Of a DNA stretch of 62,709 nt, positions 50,877 to 60,496 are shown in pieces. Made by a program: the position numbers and the translations under genes. The notes under the pieces were generated by a model. It saw only the letters and a list, made by a program, of their open reading frames with translations, had not been told where the DNA came from and did not search any database. The stretch is from an uncultured Lachnospiraceae bacterium (GTDB lineage Bacteria > Bacillota > Clostridia > Lachnospirales > Lachnospiraceae): the NCBI GenBank assembly GCA_910586125.1, contig CAJUHP010000020.1, positions 1 to 62,709 of the forward strand, read 5' to 3'. Each line of letters starts with the position of its first letter. Position 1 is the stretch's first letter.

Positions 50877-51884
50877 TTAAACTTTCGGAAAAATAATAGA
50901 AATCGAAAGTCCCTCTCCCCATTGGGATTCTGCTTCCAACTGTAAATGGAGGTCATCGGCCATCTTCTTGGTCAAATACAGCCCCATTCCGGTGGCTTTC
51001 TTCCGGCTGACCGTTGCATCGCCGGTAAAACCTTTCTGAAAAATATAAGGAAGATCGTAGCTTTTGACACCGATACCATTATCTGCAACCGTCAGAATAT
51101 CCGCCGTGTCGGTGTGGTGCAGAGATACGGTAAGTGTGGGCGTCTTGCTGCAATATTTGATGGCGTTGCTGAGGATTTGGCCCAACATAAACGCCAGCCC
51201 TCGACGGTCGGTAAAGACCATTTCATCCTGCAGACGGTTTTCGATCAGAAACTGCTTTTCTTCTAAAAGCGGAGCATACTCCTCCAGAACATCCTCCCAG
51301 GAACACGAAAGATTCACGGCTTCCAACCGATAATCTTTCGTGGTGCTTCCCAGGCGGGCGTAGTAGAGCATTTGGGTAATGTCCTGCTGGAACTGGCTGC
51401 GAACATAGTTTAATTTTATCTGCAGAGCGTCAGAAAGCTCGTCGGCTCGATTATCCAAAATCATAGTGAGTAGAGAGAGGGGCGTTTTGGCTTCATGGAC
51501 CCAGCCCTCCACATAATCCTCATAATCCCGGAGCGCCTCCTCCATCTCTCCGACCTGTTTCTGCTTTTCTACCAGGATGGAGGCCAAAAGCAGAAGCTGC
51601 TGCCGCTCCTGCTGGCTTACGATCCCCAGGAGTTTTTGCGTATGCACCGCATCCGGTTCTGTCAGAAACGCCCGAAAGAGGGCTTGTTTTTGCTGTTCTC
51701 TGAGAGAAACAACCGACACGACTGCATAAAAAAGTACCAGGCTGGCAAGCAGAATGATTCCGATCAGAATCCCAAAGGCTTTCGCATCGGAAAGCCAGAG
51801 GAGCAAGGCGGAAAAGGCATCCATGACCAGCAGTAAACAAAGCCACGGGGCATATCGTTTCAAGGTCAGGAAGAACTGCTTCAT
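50877..51884 (-). CDS. Sensor histidine kinase, BceS-like
   Basis: This 335-residue intramembrane-sensing kinase has two N-terminal membrane helices (about 13-58) separated by a very short loop. The H-box WVHEAKTPLSLL follows with the phosphorylated H130, then the N-box GQILSNAIKYC and the G-boxes VADNGIGV and ATGMGLYL. The lack of an extracellular sensor domain is typical of kinases that sense through a BceAB-type ABC transporter, and such a transporter is encoded upstream. It overlaps the regulator gene by 4 bp. Confidence 0.88.
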   Translation of the reverse strand: MKQFFLTLKRYAPWLCLLLVMDAFSALLLWLSDAKAFGILIGIILLASLVLFYAVVSVVSLREQQKQALFRAFLTEPDAVHTQKLLGIVSQQERQQLLLLASILVEKQKQVGEMEEALRDYEDYVEGWVHEAKTPLSLLTMILDNRADELSDALQIKLNYVRSQFQQDITQMLYYARLGSTTKDYRLEAVNLSCSWEDVLEEYAPLLEEKQFLIENRLQDEMVFTDRRGLAFMLGQILSNAIKYCSKTPTLTVSLHHTDTADILTVADNGIGVKSYDLPYIFQKGFTGDATVSRKKATGMGLYLTKKMADDLHLQLEAESQWGEGLSISIIFPKV

Positions 51885-52558
51885 GGCGCTTCCTCCGTTT
51901 CAAGCCGGTAGCCCAATCCGCGGACGGCAACGATCTTCTGCTTCATCCCCAGATTTGCCATTGTCTTTTTCAGTCGGGTCAGATTCACCTGTAAGGCGTT
52001 TTCGTCGATGAACTGGGTGGTATCCCAAAGCGCCATGCTAAGCTGCTTTGCCGTCACCAAAATGTCCCCGTTCACAAGCAATGCTTCCAACAGCTTTCCC
52101 TGATTCTTGGGGAGTACCACGGAGGAATTGTTGATGTATAACGTGTAAGTTCCGCGATCCAGCAGGAATCCCTGCCCTTCCAAAAGATTGGAACGGCCTT
52201 CATATCGTTTGAGAATATTGGCGATTCTGGCCAACAGCCGCTCTTTGCGGCAGGGTTTTGTCAGGTATTCGTCCGCCCCCAGTTGGAGGGCCTGCAATTC
52301 GTCGGCCATCTGATCGCGCGAAGTCAAAACCAGAACAGGGATGGAGGTTTTCTGTTTGAGATCCCGGCAAATCTGAAAGCCGCTGATGCCCGGCAGATTG
52401 AGATCTAAGACTGCAAGGTCAGGAGCGAGGGCTGTCAACTGCTCCACGGCATCTTCAAACGCTGTGATTTCTATCAATGAATATCCTGCTTTTTCCAGCA
52501 TGCTGCAAAGCTCCTGGCGCATATAGACTTCATCTTCTACAACGGCGATTTTTTTCAT
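51881..52558 (-). CDS. Response regulator, OmpR family, BceR-like
   Basis: This 225-residue protein has a receiver domain (VVEDEVYMRQEL, phospho-acceptor D52 in VLDLNLPG, VLTSRD, YLTKPC) and a C-terminal winged helix (LWDTTQFIDENALQVNLTRLKK). It should activate the ABC operon upstream. A perfect CTTACAG/CTGTAAG palindrome in front of that operon is the likely target. Confidence 0.88.
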   Translation of the reverse strand: MKKIAVVEDEVYMRQELCSMLEKAGYSLIEITAFEDAVEQLTALAPDLAVLDLNLPGISGFQICRDLKQKTSIPVLVLTSRDQMADELQALQLGADEYLTKPCRKERLLARIANILKRYEGRSNLLEGQGFLLDRGTYTLYINNSSVVLPKNQGKLLEALLVNGDILVTAKQLSMALWDTTQFIDENALQVNLTRLKKTMANLGMKQKIVAVRGLGYRLETEEAP

Positions 52559-52577
52559 AACAGCCCTCCTTTCTCTG

Positions 52578-54665
52578 TTATTCTTCTCTCTGCGGCTGCA
52601 TCAGCGTCAGCAAGAATCGGTCGCTGGAGCGTTTAATGGCGGTCATATAAGTATATTCTACCACACAAAGCAGAAAAATCATAGCGGCAGATACCATCAG
52701 CATCTCTCCCTGAGCCTCCTGCGCCCGGGAGGAAAGCAGACCGGTAAACAGCGCCTTAACTCCAAAGAGGCTGCTGACGGCCGCCACACAGACAGGCAGT
52801 CCCATAAACCAGCCGATCTGTTTTCTGGCAGAGGCGCATATGGTTTTGTAGGTAGCGCCCAGGCGTACCAGTGTCTGGTATCTTCGTCCGGTTTTCTGCT
52901 GATTCATCAGGAACTGAACCCCCATGATGGTGTTTGCAACCACCAGGAAGATGATTGCAAGATAAATGGTGATGTAGCTGGCGGCCACCATGTAGAACAG
53001 ATACCGGCCCATATTTTGCAGATAGCTTTCGTATTCGATGCCTAAGTCCTCCAAGCCGATTCCGGCAAGCTGATCGTTGAGGTCAGAGATGGCGGTCATA
53101 AGACTTGCGCCCTGGGTTGCCTCCCGGCTCATAATTCCGTTGATATAGGTATCGTAGTCCCCCTGTGTATAGTGCAGAAACTGCTGTTCCGGCAGGATGA
53201 GAGCAAAGGACAAGGTAATGGAACGATCTGTCACAAAATTGACAGATTGGACTTCCCCGGTCAAGTAGATGGTATCTTCATCCAGCAGAGCGCCCGGCCG
53301 CCCGGAGAAAATCTCGTTTAACATGGCAGTGCTGACGGTATCGGCAAAAGAGGCATCCTGATAGACGGCGGCTTCCTTCTCGGCCAGGGTCAGCGCCGGC
53401 TTTCCGGCGGTCTCTAACAGACGGTTATAGTCTGACAGGCAGATGAGATAAGGAAAGTCCGTATAGCTTAGATTGTTCAGAAGGATATCCCGTTTCTCTG
53501 ACGGAGGAAGGCGGCGCAGGGACTCCATAACCGAATCCATCTGAAAAACGTCTTCAAAATTTTCCGTGGTATGGACACGTCCAATTCGCATTTCAAAGAG
53601 CTGGGAGAATTGACGCTCCAGGCCGTTTTCCTTCAGTACAGCTTGTAAATTGGGAAGAACTTGCTGAGGATTTTCTGTGTGATCATCCCGAAAAGTATAA
53701 TCCAGCACATGCTCCCCGGCCTGCTGGTTGGTGCTGGCAATCCCGATACCGGCGCCAAAGCAGCACAGCGCCGCCAGAATCAGAAGGGAGCTGATGGCCA
53801 TGGAGGTGGATTGATGAATCACATTCTCCTGGATTTGACGGAATGTAAACACGTGAAGTTTTCGGTTGGCTTTTCCTGTCTTTACCAGCAGAGCAATCGC
53901 CGCCCGCATCCCATAGAACAGCAGAATGGTTCCCAGCAGGCCCAGTAAAAGTGTGAGGGACATCCAGCCGGTCTTATGCCAAGCCCATCCCCCGATGGCC
54001 AGACAATAGGCGGCAGCCAGCATCCCAGCGCCGCAGACGGTACCTATTCCATATACGACCGCAGGCTGTTGTTTTTTTTCATTCCCGGAGGAATTGGCAA
54101 GCAGAGAACCGATTTCCTGCCGGCTGAACTTCCCGCTCAGGATCAAAAAGGCCATCAGCTTAATGGCAAGGAACCCGGCGACGGTGAAGCCAATGGCAGG
54201 CAGGGAGAGGGTAAACCGATGACCAATGATTCCCATGCCCACCAGCTTGGCGGTGACAAGACTGATGATCTCAGAAAGCAGTACCGCAACCGGCAGACCA
54301 GTCAGCAGAGCCAAAAGGTTGTTCAAAAAGTCCTCGGCAAGAAGCATGGTAAAAAGCTTGCTCCGGCGCATCCCCATCATCAGATAGACGCCGAATTCTT
54401 TTCTGCGGCGTTCCATCTGGTATTTACAAGCAAAATAAATCAGGAAAAACAGAATTCCCAAGGTCATCCCATAGAAAACGGGAATCATCAGCAGAAGCTT
54501 GTTTACGGCGTCGCTCTCCATCTCGGCAAGAAAAATCATGACATCCTGCTTGGAAAGAGAGAGAATAATATAAAAAGCTACAATCGAAATCACCAGAGAG
54601 GTGAAGAAAAGGCCGTTTTCTTTTCGTCCCCGTCTGCTGTTTCTAAAAACTAAATTAGAAAACAT
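52578..54665 (-). CDS. ABC transporter permease, FtsX/BceB type
   Basis: This 695-residue membrane protein has about ten helices: one near residue 20-40, a group at about 45-120, a pair at about 195-310, a large extracytoplasmic domain of about 200 residues, and three C-terminal helices. This is the BceB layout for peptide-antibiotic sensing and detoxification. ATG 54665 is preferred because GGGAGGTG lies upstream; the longer frame reads into the ATPase gene. It overlaps that gene by 11 bp. Confidence 0.87.
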   Translation of the reverse strand: MFSNLVFRNSRRGRKENGLFFTSLVISIVAFYIILSLSKQDVMIFLAEMESDAVNKLLLMIPVFYGMTLGILFFLIYFACKYQMERRRKEFGVYLMMGMRRSKLFTMLLAEDFLNNLLALLTGLPVAVLLSEIISLVTAKLVGMGIIGHRFTLSLPAIGFTVAGFLAIKLMAFLILSGKFSRQEIGSLLANSSGNEKKQQPAVVYGIGTVCGAGMLAAAYCLAIGGWAWHKTGWMSLTLLLGLLGTILLFYGMRAAIALLVKTGKANRKLHVFTFRQIQENVIHQSTSMAISSLLILAALCCFGAGIGIASTNQQAGEHVLDYTFRDDHTENPQQVLPNLQAVLKENGLERQFSQLFEMRIGRVHTTENFEDVFQMDSVMESLRRLPPSEKRDILLNNLSYTDFPYLICLSDYNRLLETAGKPALTLAEKEAAVYQDASFADTVSTAMLNEIFSGRPGALLDEDTIYLTGEVQSVNFVTDRSITLSFALILPEQQFLHYTQGDYDTYINGIMSREATQGASLMTAISDLNDQLAGIGLEDLGIEYESYLQNMGRYLFYMVAASYITIYLAIIFLVVANTIMGVQFLMNQQKTGRRYQTLVRLGATYKTICASARKQIGWFMGLPVCVAAVSSLFGVKALFTGLLSSRAQEAQGEMLMVSAAMIFLLCVVEYTYMTAIKRSSDRFLLTLMQPQREE

Positions 54666-55422
54666 GACTGCTTCCACCTCCCAACTGTGCCATAACCTTA
54701 AGGATGCGCCCATAGAAATCCTGCTGGCTCTCGTCGCCGCGGCGAAGTTCATGAAAAATCACACCGTCCTGGATGAACAAGATTCGCCTGCAAAAGCTGG
54801 CGGCATTGGAATCATGCGTCACCATCAAAATGGTGGCCTGTTCGTCCCGGTTCAGGCCAGAGAGCTTTTCCATGATGTTTTTCCCATTTTTAGTGTCCAG
54901 TGCGCCCGTGGGTTCGTCGGCAAGGATCAGCTTTGGACGAAGGATCATGGCTCTGGCCGCAGCCACGCGCTGACGCTGACCGCCGGACATCTGGGTGGGG
55001 AATTTGGCCAGCACATCTGTGATTTCCAGATATTCGGCCAATTGGTTCAGGCGAAGGAGACTTTCTTTTTCCGGCACACCGTGAAGAGAAGTGGGCAGCA
55101 AGATATTCTCCCGGCCGGTGAGATTATCCAGCAGTTCAAAATTTTGAAACAGATAGCCCACGGTTTTACCCCGGTATGCGGCCAATGCCTTGCCGCGGAG
55201 GGACTGCAATTTCTTTCCCTCCATCACAATACGGCCGCCGGTGGGGGAAATCACCGTTGCAATGCAGTTGAGCAGCGTGGACTTGCCGGAGCCGCTGCTT
55301 CCCATGATCCCCAGGAATTCTCCGGGCATTACCTGAAAGGTGATTCCGTCCAGCGCCTTGGTTTGGTTCGGCACATTGCCGTAGGTCTTGGTTACGTTTT
55401 CAATATTTAAAATTGGTTCCAT
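54655..55422 (-). CDS. ABC transporter ATP-binding protein, BceA type
   Basis: This 255-residue ATPase has Walker A GSSGSGKSTLL, the signature MSGGQRQRVAAARAM, Walker B LILADEPTGALD and the H-loop VTHDS. It is a MacB/BceA-type ATPase partner of the FtsX-like permease next to it. It is the first gene of the four-gene module; AGGAGGG precedes the start codon. Confidence 0.92.
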   Translation of the reverse strand: MEPILNIENVTKTYGNVPNQTKALDGITFQVMPGEFLGIMGSSGSGKSTLLNCIATVISPTGGRIVMEGKKLQSLRGKALAAYRGKTVGYLFQNFELLDNLTGRENILLPTSLHGVPEKESLLRLNQLAEYLEITDVLAKFPTQMSGGQRQRVAAARAMILRPKLILADEPTGALDTKNGKNIMEKLSGLNRDEQATILMVTHDSNAASFCRRILFIQDGVIFHELRRGDESQQDFYGRILKVMAQLGGGSSHVF

Positions 55423-55479
55423 TTGATTCCCTCCTGTATCTTCTGATCAAATGGTAACACAAAACGCTGGAAAATAACA

Positions 55480-55496
55480 CTTACAGTCGCTGTAAG
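55480..55496 (-). promoter_or_regulatory. Palindromic operator upstream of the ABC module
   Basis: CTTACAG and CTGTAAG flank TCG, giving a perfect 7-bp inverted repeat about 58 bp before the ATPase start codon. It suits a dimeric response regulator such as the BceR-like protein of this operon. Confidence 0.6.
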
Positions 55497-55518
55497 GTTT
55501 GGCAGACGGCGCGCTCGT

Positions 55519-55569
55519 TAAAAAACCCGGCTCCTGCGGCAGAAAAATCTGCGGTGAGAGTCGGGGTTT
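55519..55569 (-). terminator. Terminator of the tldD-pmbA transcript
   Basis: On the minus strand AAACCCCGA and GCAG pair with CTGC and CCGGGTTT around internal mismatches, followed by a T-run. Confidence 0.6.
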
Positions 55570-55600
55570 GTATGTGTTTTTTGGATCTTTGCCTTACCGG

Positions 55601-56950
55601 CTATTTACCGGCAACAGCCATATCGTTTACCAGGATCGAAGGTCCGCCAAAGCAACTGTAGCCGCGGGGCGTCTGGAACTCCAGATCGTCGCCTGCCAGA
55701 GCGATATTCTTTAACAGCTCATAGAAATTTCCGGAAACCGTAAAATTCTTTACGGGCCGTGCCTTTTCTCCGTTTTCAATAAGAAAACCAGCCGCGGACA
55801 GGGAGAAGTCGCCGGTAGCGGGATTGGCTCCGGCGTGAAGTCCGTTCAGCTCCGTGACATAGATCCCGTTTCGCATGGCCTGAAACAAATCTTCTTTTGT
55901 GCCGGCCCCGCCGGGATTCAGGTAAAAGGAATACGGCCGGACGCCGACAGCGGAGGCATAGCCGGCTTTTTGGCCGTTGCCGGTGGAGGCGGTTCCCGCT
56001 TTTGCGGCCGTGGTCAGATTGTGCAAAAGCATATCCAGCCGCCCGTTCTCCACAACATGTTTGCGGCGGGTGGCCACGCCCTCGCTGTCAAAGGGGATGC
56101 GGATCAGGCTGTCCTCCCGAAAGGGATCGTCGGTGATGGTCACAATCGGAGCGGCAATATTCTCCCCTTCCCGGCCCGCTAAGAGAGACAGCCCTCTCTG
56201 GGCGGACTCAGCAGAAAAAACAGAGAAGAACGTGGCCAGCAGAGACGCTGTCGTGCGCCCGGAAAAGACGATGGAGTGGGGGCCGGTCTTTACGCTCTCG
56301 GCGCCGATTCCGCCGGTGGCCTCCTCCACTGCCTTCGCGGCGAGCGTTTGGGGCGAAAGCTCGTCAAAACCGGAGGCTTTCATCTCAAAACCGTTAAAAC
56401 GCTCGCCGCTGTCCGCGGCTACGGCAATGCAGCCCGCGGCGGAATACGCGGAGGTATCGCTCAGATCCAGACCTTTGGAATTGCAGAGAGAACAGGTCAT
56501 GCGCTGGAACGAGGCAAAGGATTGCGTGCCGTCCACAATGCGGGAATCTTCCTGGTACGCCTGTTCCTGAATGCGTAAGGCCAATGCAATCAACTGGGCG
56601 GCGGAGGGCTCCCTGGTCTGGACGGGCGTTACGTCTTCATAGGAATCGCCGCTTCCGTGAATCTGCACGGCCTCCTCGCTTTCGATGGAGGAGGCATTTT
56701 CTATGGCCGCTTCGGTAATGCGGACGGCTTCTTCCTCCGTGAAGCGTTCGGTGGCTGCGTATCCCATCTTCCCGTTATAAACGCAGCGGAAACAGGCGCC
56801 GGCGTCGGAGGAAGAGGAAAATGCGTTCAGCTCGTGATGCAGAACCTCCGCATTCACGGTTTCTGTTTTCATGCAGTACAGCTCATATTCCTCCAGGCCC
56901 CTGGCTTTTGCCGCCGCCATAACCTGTTCTTTAAATTGCGTATCATTCAT
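55601..56950 (-). CDS. pmbA: TldD/PmbA family metallopeptidase subunit, PmbA (TldE) type
   Basis: This 449-residue protein lacks a HExxxH metal motif, which identifies it as the TldE/PmbA partner. Typical segments are CFRCVYNGKMGYAATERF, PFDSEGVATRRKHVVENGRL and NGIYVTELNGLHAGANPATGDFSLSAAGF. With TldD it forms a heterodimeric protease; in other bacteria this trims leader peptides or unfolded substrates. It follows tldD after 12 bp. Confidence 0.92.
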   Translation of the reverse strand: MNDTQFKEQVMAAAKARGLEEYELYCMKTETVNAEVLHHELNAFSSSSDAGACFRCVYNGKMGYAATERFTEEEAVRITEAAIENASSIESEEAVQIHGSGDSYEDVTPVQTREPSAAQLIALALRIQEQAYQEDSRIVDGTQSFASFQRMTCSLCNSKGLDLSDTSAYSAAGCIAVAADSGERFNGFEMKASGFDELSPQTLAAKAVEEATGGIGAESVKTGPHSIVFSGRTTASLLATFFSVFSAESAQRGLSLLAGREGENIAAPIVTITDDPFREDSLIRIPFDSEGVATRRKHVVENGRLDMLLHNLTTAAKAGTASTGNGQKAGYASAVGVRPYSFYLNPGGAGTKEDLFQAMRNGIYVTELNGLHAGANPATGDFSLSAAGFLIENGEKARPVKNFTVSGNFYELLKNIALAGDDLEFQTPRGYSCFGGPSILVNDMAVAGK

Positions 56951-56962
56951 GTCGTTTTCCTC

Positions 56963-58342
56963 CTATCTGCCGCCTACCGTGATGGAAGACACACGGATCA
57001 GGGGCTGTCCTACATCGGTGGGGATGCTGCCGCTGGAAGCGCCGCACATGCCCTGAGCGGTCTCCAGATTCTGTCCCACCATATCAATGTCCATAAGGAT
57101 TTCAGAGCCTTTGCCGATCAGGCTGGCGCCGCGTACCGTCTCGCAGATCTGACCGTTCCGAATGATGTAACCCTCATTGACCGCAAAATTAAAGGAGCCG
57201 GTGACGGGATTGACCGATCCTCCGCCCATTTTTTTGGCATACAGACCGTATTCAATCGAGCGAATGATATCTTCGTTGCTGTCAGGGCCGTTCTCGATGA
57301 AGGTGTTGGTCATGCGGGAGGTCGTCTCAAAGCGGTATCCCTCCCGGCGGCTGGAACCGTTTCCTTCCATTCCCATGCGGCGTCCGTTCAGCTTGTCGAT
57401 CATATAATTTTTTAGAATACCGTTCTCGATCAGGACTTTTCGTCTGGCCGGCGTTCCCTCGTCGTCGATATTGATCGAACCCCAGGCATTCGGGATCGTG
57501 CCGTCATCGACGGCGGTGACTTTTTCATTTGCGATCTTCTGGCCCAGCTTTTTGCAGAATTGGGATTGTCCGATGGAGACGCAGGAGGCTTCGAGAGAAT
57601 GGCCGCAGGCTTCGTGGAAGATCACGCCGCCGAAACCGTTTTCGATGGCAACCGGCATACGCCCGGCCTTGATATAACCGGCGCGCAGCATGGTGACAGC
57701 CTGCCTGGCCGCCTCCTCGCCGATTTCTTTGGGCGGACACAGATCAAACAGCTCCAGTCCCATGCGGCGTCCAGGCGAAGCAGAACCGCTCTGATTCTCG
57801 CCGTTCTTGCTGGCGATGGCGCTTATGGACATGCGCGTGCGGATCTGGCGATCCTGGGTGAACAGGCCGTCGCTGTTGGCGATGAGAATGCGGTGATCCA
57901 CGTCCAAAAGATTGGCTGTCACCTGAGAAATATCCTCATGATAATGGCGGGCGGCAAAATAGCCCTCCTTCAGCAGATCGATTTTGGTCCGGTTTTCCAC
58001 GCTTTCCGGGACCAGGCGGATGGGATGGATATCACCGAACAGACGCTCTGTCAGCGTGACCGAACGATTCTGCGTGGTTTCTGAGAGAGCCTGCGCAATG
58101 CGGGCGGCCAGGGCCAGCAGATCGTTTCGCTCCAGGGAGGACGTGGAGCCGGACACACAGCGCGTCCCCTTTAAAATCCGGATGCCCACGCCGCAGATCA
58201 GACGGTCCGTGATGGCGTCCACCCGGCTGTCCACCATGGAAATATTATTTTGCTTGGTGTGTTCGACGTAGATTTCTGCAAAGTCGGCGCCGCTTGACAG
58301 CGCCTTTTCCAACACTTCGGTCAGAATTTTTCTGGAAATCAT
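56963..58342 (-). CDS. tldD: Metalloprotease TldD
   Basis: This 459-residue catalytic subunit of TldD/TldE carries HEACGH (HExxxH) in GVIFHEACGHSLEA. Other family segments are YVEHTKQNNISMVDSRVDAI and GSINIDDEGTPARRKVLIENG. No ribosomally made peptide precursor is visible nearby, so a specific substrate cannot be named. AGAGGTAAG precedes the start. Confidence 0.94.
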   Translation of the reverse strand: MISRKILTEVLEKALSSGADFAEIYVEHTKQNNISMVDSRVDAITDRLICGVGIRILKGTRCVSGSTSSLERNDLLALAARIAQALSETTQNRSVTLTERLFGDIHPIRLVPESVENRTKIDLLKEGYFAARHYHEDISQVTANLLDVDHRILIANSDGLFTQDRQIRTRMSISAIASKNGENQSGSASPGRRMGLELFDLCPPKEIGEEAARQAVTMLRAGYIKAGRMPVAIENGFGGVIFHEACGHSLEASCVSIGQSQFCKKLGQKIANEKVTAVDDGTIPNAWGSINIDDEGTPARRKVLIENGILKNYMIDKLNGRRMGMEGNGSSRREGYRFETTSRMTNTFIENGPDSNEDIIRSIEYGLYAKKMGGGSVNPVTGSFNFAVNEGYIIRNGQICETVRGASLIGKGSEILMDIDMVGQNLETAQGMCGASSGSIPTDVGQPLIRVSSITVGGR

Positions 58343-58646
58343 GCTTACCTCTTTTCTGTTCTGTTATGGCAAACAGAAGGATTGTTTTTTTGTATGTCTG
58401 CAATCAGTGTATCATGAATCCCTAGTCCGGGCAAGACTCGTTTTTGCGAGAGGGGGAAGATATTGCGGGATGGTCCGGGGCTCAGCGGGACGACGCTCAA
58501 CTTTTGGTACGATAGAGAGAAAAATATAGTGAAAAGAAATTTTGAATGTGCTATAATAGAGCACACGGATATTTTTGGCAGCGTGTCGTTTGCCGGCGCC
58601 GAAACGTTGGCATGTAAGGAACAGATCTCTGGCGGGAGGAATGGTT
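58343..58646. other. Divergent intergenic region between tldD and rimI
   Basis: This 304-bp gap holds no convincing gene. An extended -10 promoter for rimI (TG-N-TATAAT at 58549-58557) is visible. I see no structured RNA I recognise. Confidence 0.5.
58549..58557 (+). promoter_or_regulatory. Extended -10 promoter of rimI
   Basis: TGCTATAAT has the TG extension plus a perfect TATAAT. The -35 region (GTGAAA) is weak, which the extended -10 can offset. Confidence 0.5.
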
Positions 58647-59156
58647 ATGACAGAAGAACAAAAAATTCATATCCGACCGATGGAACAAAAAGACCTGGCC
58701 GCGGTGGCGGCGTTGGAGGCCCAGATTTTTACCGAGGCATGGAGTCTGCCTCTGTGGGAAGAGACCCTGAAGAGCGGCCGGTATGACTGTCAGATTTTGG
58801 AACCCGATAAGCCTGAGGACAGACGGGAACCGGCGGGAGAGCTGATGGGATATCTCTGCGGCCAGATCATTTTGGATGAGGGAGAGCTTCACCGAATTGC
58901 CGTGCGTCCCGACTTGCAGCATAGGGGTTACGGACAAGCGCTGCTGACCGATTTTCTGACGCGCTCAGAGAGGGCCGGCGCTGCGAACATTTTGCTGGAA
59001 GTCCGAGCCGGCAACACGCCGGCCATAGCGCTGTACACAAAAAACGGATTCACAAGAATTGCTCTCCGAAAAAATTACTATAAAAATCCAAAAGAAGATG
59101 CGCTGATCCTGGAGAAGCAAACACGATCCTCTCTGAGAAACATTACCACGGCATAA
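58647..59156 (+). CDS. rimI: Ribosomal-protein-alanine N-acetyltransferase RimI-like (GNAT)
   Basis: This 169-residue GNAT protein has the acetyl-CoA loop VRPDLQHRGYGQALL, preceded by LHRIAV and followed by ILLEVRAGNTPAIALYTKNGF, the RimI signature. It acetylates the N-terminus of ribosomal protein S18 in other species. In relatives rimI lies between tsaB and tsaD; here it starts a new transcript. ATG 58647 has GGGAGGA 7 nt upstream. Confidence 0.88.
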   Translation: MTEEQKIHIRPMEQKDLAAVAALEAQIFTEAWSLPLWEETLKSGRYDCQILEPDKPEDRREPAGELMGYLCGQIILDEGELHRIAVRPDLQHRGYGQALLTDFLTRSERAGAANILLEVRAGNTPAIALYTKNGFTRIALRKNYYKNPKEDALILEKQTRSSLRNITTA

Positions 59157-59273
59157 ATTAAAAAAGTGGTGTATAATGTCCACGCAGGCAATGAGCCGTG
59201 CAGCGAGAGGCAGGCGAATCCCCCTCTGCTGCTCGCCTCACATCCACACAAACCATGCCAAGGAGGATTGGAC

Positions 59274-59516
59274 ATGACAAACCATCAGGATAAAACGCTT
59301 ATCTGCAACCAGTGCGGCCGGACGCTGCAGAAAAGAAACGGCATATACCGCGAGGACTTTATACAGATTCAGAAAAAATGGGGGTATTTTTCCTCCAAAG
59401 ACACCGAAAATCATACGATCACGTTATGCGAAGCCTGTTATGACGCCATGGTCCGCCGTCTGGCCATTCCGCCGGAAATCACGGAGGAGACAGAGCTTTT
59501 CTCCATCGGCTCCTGA
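59274..59516 (+). CDS. Small zinc-ribbon-like protein, unknown function
   Basis: This 80-residue protein has two Cys pairs, CNQCG near the N-terminus and CEACYD near the middle, giving a likely zinc ribbon. AAGGAGG lies 8 nt before ATG 59274. I do not recognise a defined role; small proteins of this kind are common beside tsaD in Clostridia. Confidence 0.7.
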   Translation: MTNHQDKTLICNQCGRTLQKRNGIYREDFIQIQKKWGYFSSKDTENHTITLCEACYDAMVRRLAIPPEITEETELFSIGS

Positions 59517-59554
59517 CCGAGTTTTCGCATTTCCTGGAAGAAACGGGGACAACC

Positions 59555-60469
59555 ATGTTAGATATATGTTTACTGGGAACCGGCGGCATGATGCCCCTGC
59601 CGTACCGCTGGCTCACATCGCTGCTGCTTCGCTGTGACGGCAGCAGCCTGCTCATTGACTGCGGCGAGGGGACACAGATCGCCATCAAGGAAAAAGGCTG
59701 GACATTCAAACCCATTGACGTGATTTGTCTGACGCACTATCATGCAGATCATGTCAGCGGCCTGCCCGGCCTGCTTTTGGCTATGGGCAACAGCGACCGC
59801 ACCGATCCCCTGACCATTGTCGGGCCGAAAGGCGTGGAACGAGTCGTCAGCTCTCTGCGGATTATCGCGCCGGAGCTGCCCTTTCCCATTCATTTTCTGG
59901 AATTGACAGAAAGACAACAGGAACTGTCCCTGGGCCCCTATACCGTGACAGCCTTCCGCGTCAACCACAATATTGTCTGCTACGGCTACTCCATTCAACT
60001 GAAACGCGCCGGCAGATTTCAGGTGGAGAAAGCCCAGGCGGCAGAGATTCCGGTGAAATATTGGAACCGGCTGCAGAAAGGCAATATAATAGAAGAAAAC
60101 GGTCGGACCTACTATCCGGAGATGGTGATGGGACCAGAGAGAAGAGGGCTGAAAGTCACCTACTGCACGGACACCCGGCCGGTTCCTGTGATCGCACAGA
60201 TGGCAAAAGAGGCGGATTTGTTTATCTGTGAAGGAATGTACGGAGAGCCGGACAAAGAAGAAAAAGCAAAAGAGCATAAGCATATGACCTTCTATGAGGC
60301 GGCTCGCCTGGCAAGAGAAGCCGAGTGTAAGCAGCTATGGCTGACGCACTACAGCCCGTCGCTTCTGCGCCCGGAAGAATATATGGACGCTGTCCGGAAA
60401 ATATTTCCCCACAGCGTGGCCGGCAAAGACGGCAAATCCATGGAACTGCGTTTTGACGAAGAAGAATAA
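59555..60469 (+). CDS. Metallo-beta-lactamase fold hydrolase, RNase Z-like
   Basis: This 304-residue protein has the metal-binding HYHADH motif in LTHYHADHVSGLPG, IDCGEGTQIA before it, TYCTDTRPV, and the late HKHMTFYEAA and LTHYSPS histidines. The order matches RNase Z (tRNA 3' processing nuclease) in length and motifs. The usual exosite (flexible arm) is replaced by a short Lys/Arg-rich stretch, so a general MBL hydrolase remains possible. Confidence 0.8.
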   Translation: MLDICLLGTGGMMPLPYRWLTSLLLRCDGSSLLIDCGEGTQIAIKEKGWTFKPIDVICLTHYHADHVSGLPGLLLAMGNSDRTDPLTIVGPKGVERVVSSLRIIAPELPFPIHFLELTERQQELSLGPYTVTAFRVNHNIVCYGYSIQLKRAGRFQVEKAQAAEIPVKYWNRLQKGNIIEENGRTYYPEMVMGPERRGLKVTYCTDTRPVPVIAQMAKEADLFICEGMYGEPDKEEKAKEHKHMTFYEAARLAREAECKQLWLTHYSPSLLRPEEYMDAVRKIFPHSVAGKDGKSMELRFDEEE

Positions 60470-60496
60470 ATCTTTTTTATAATAGGAAAATAAAAT

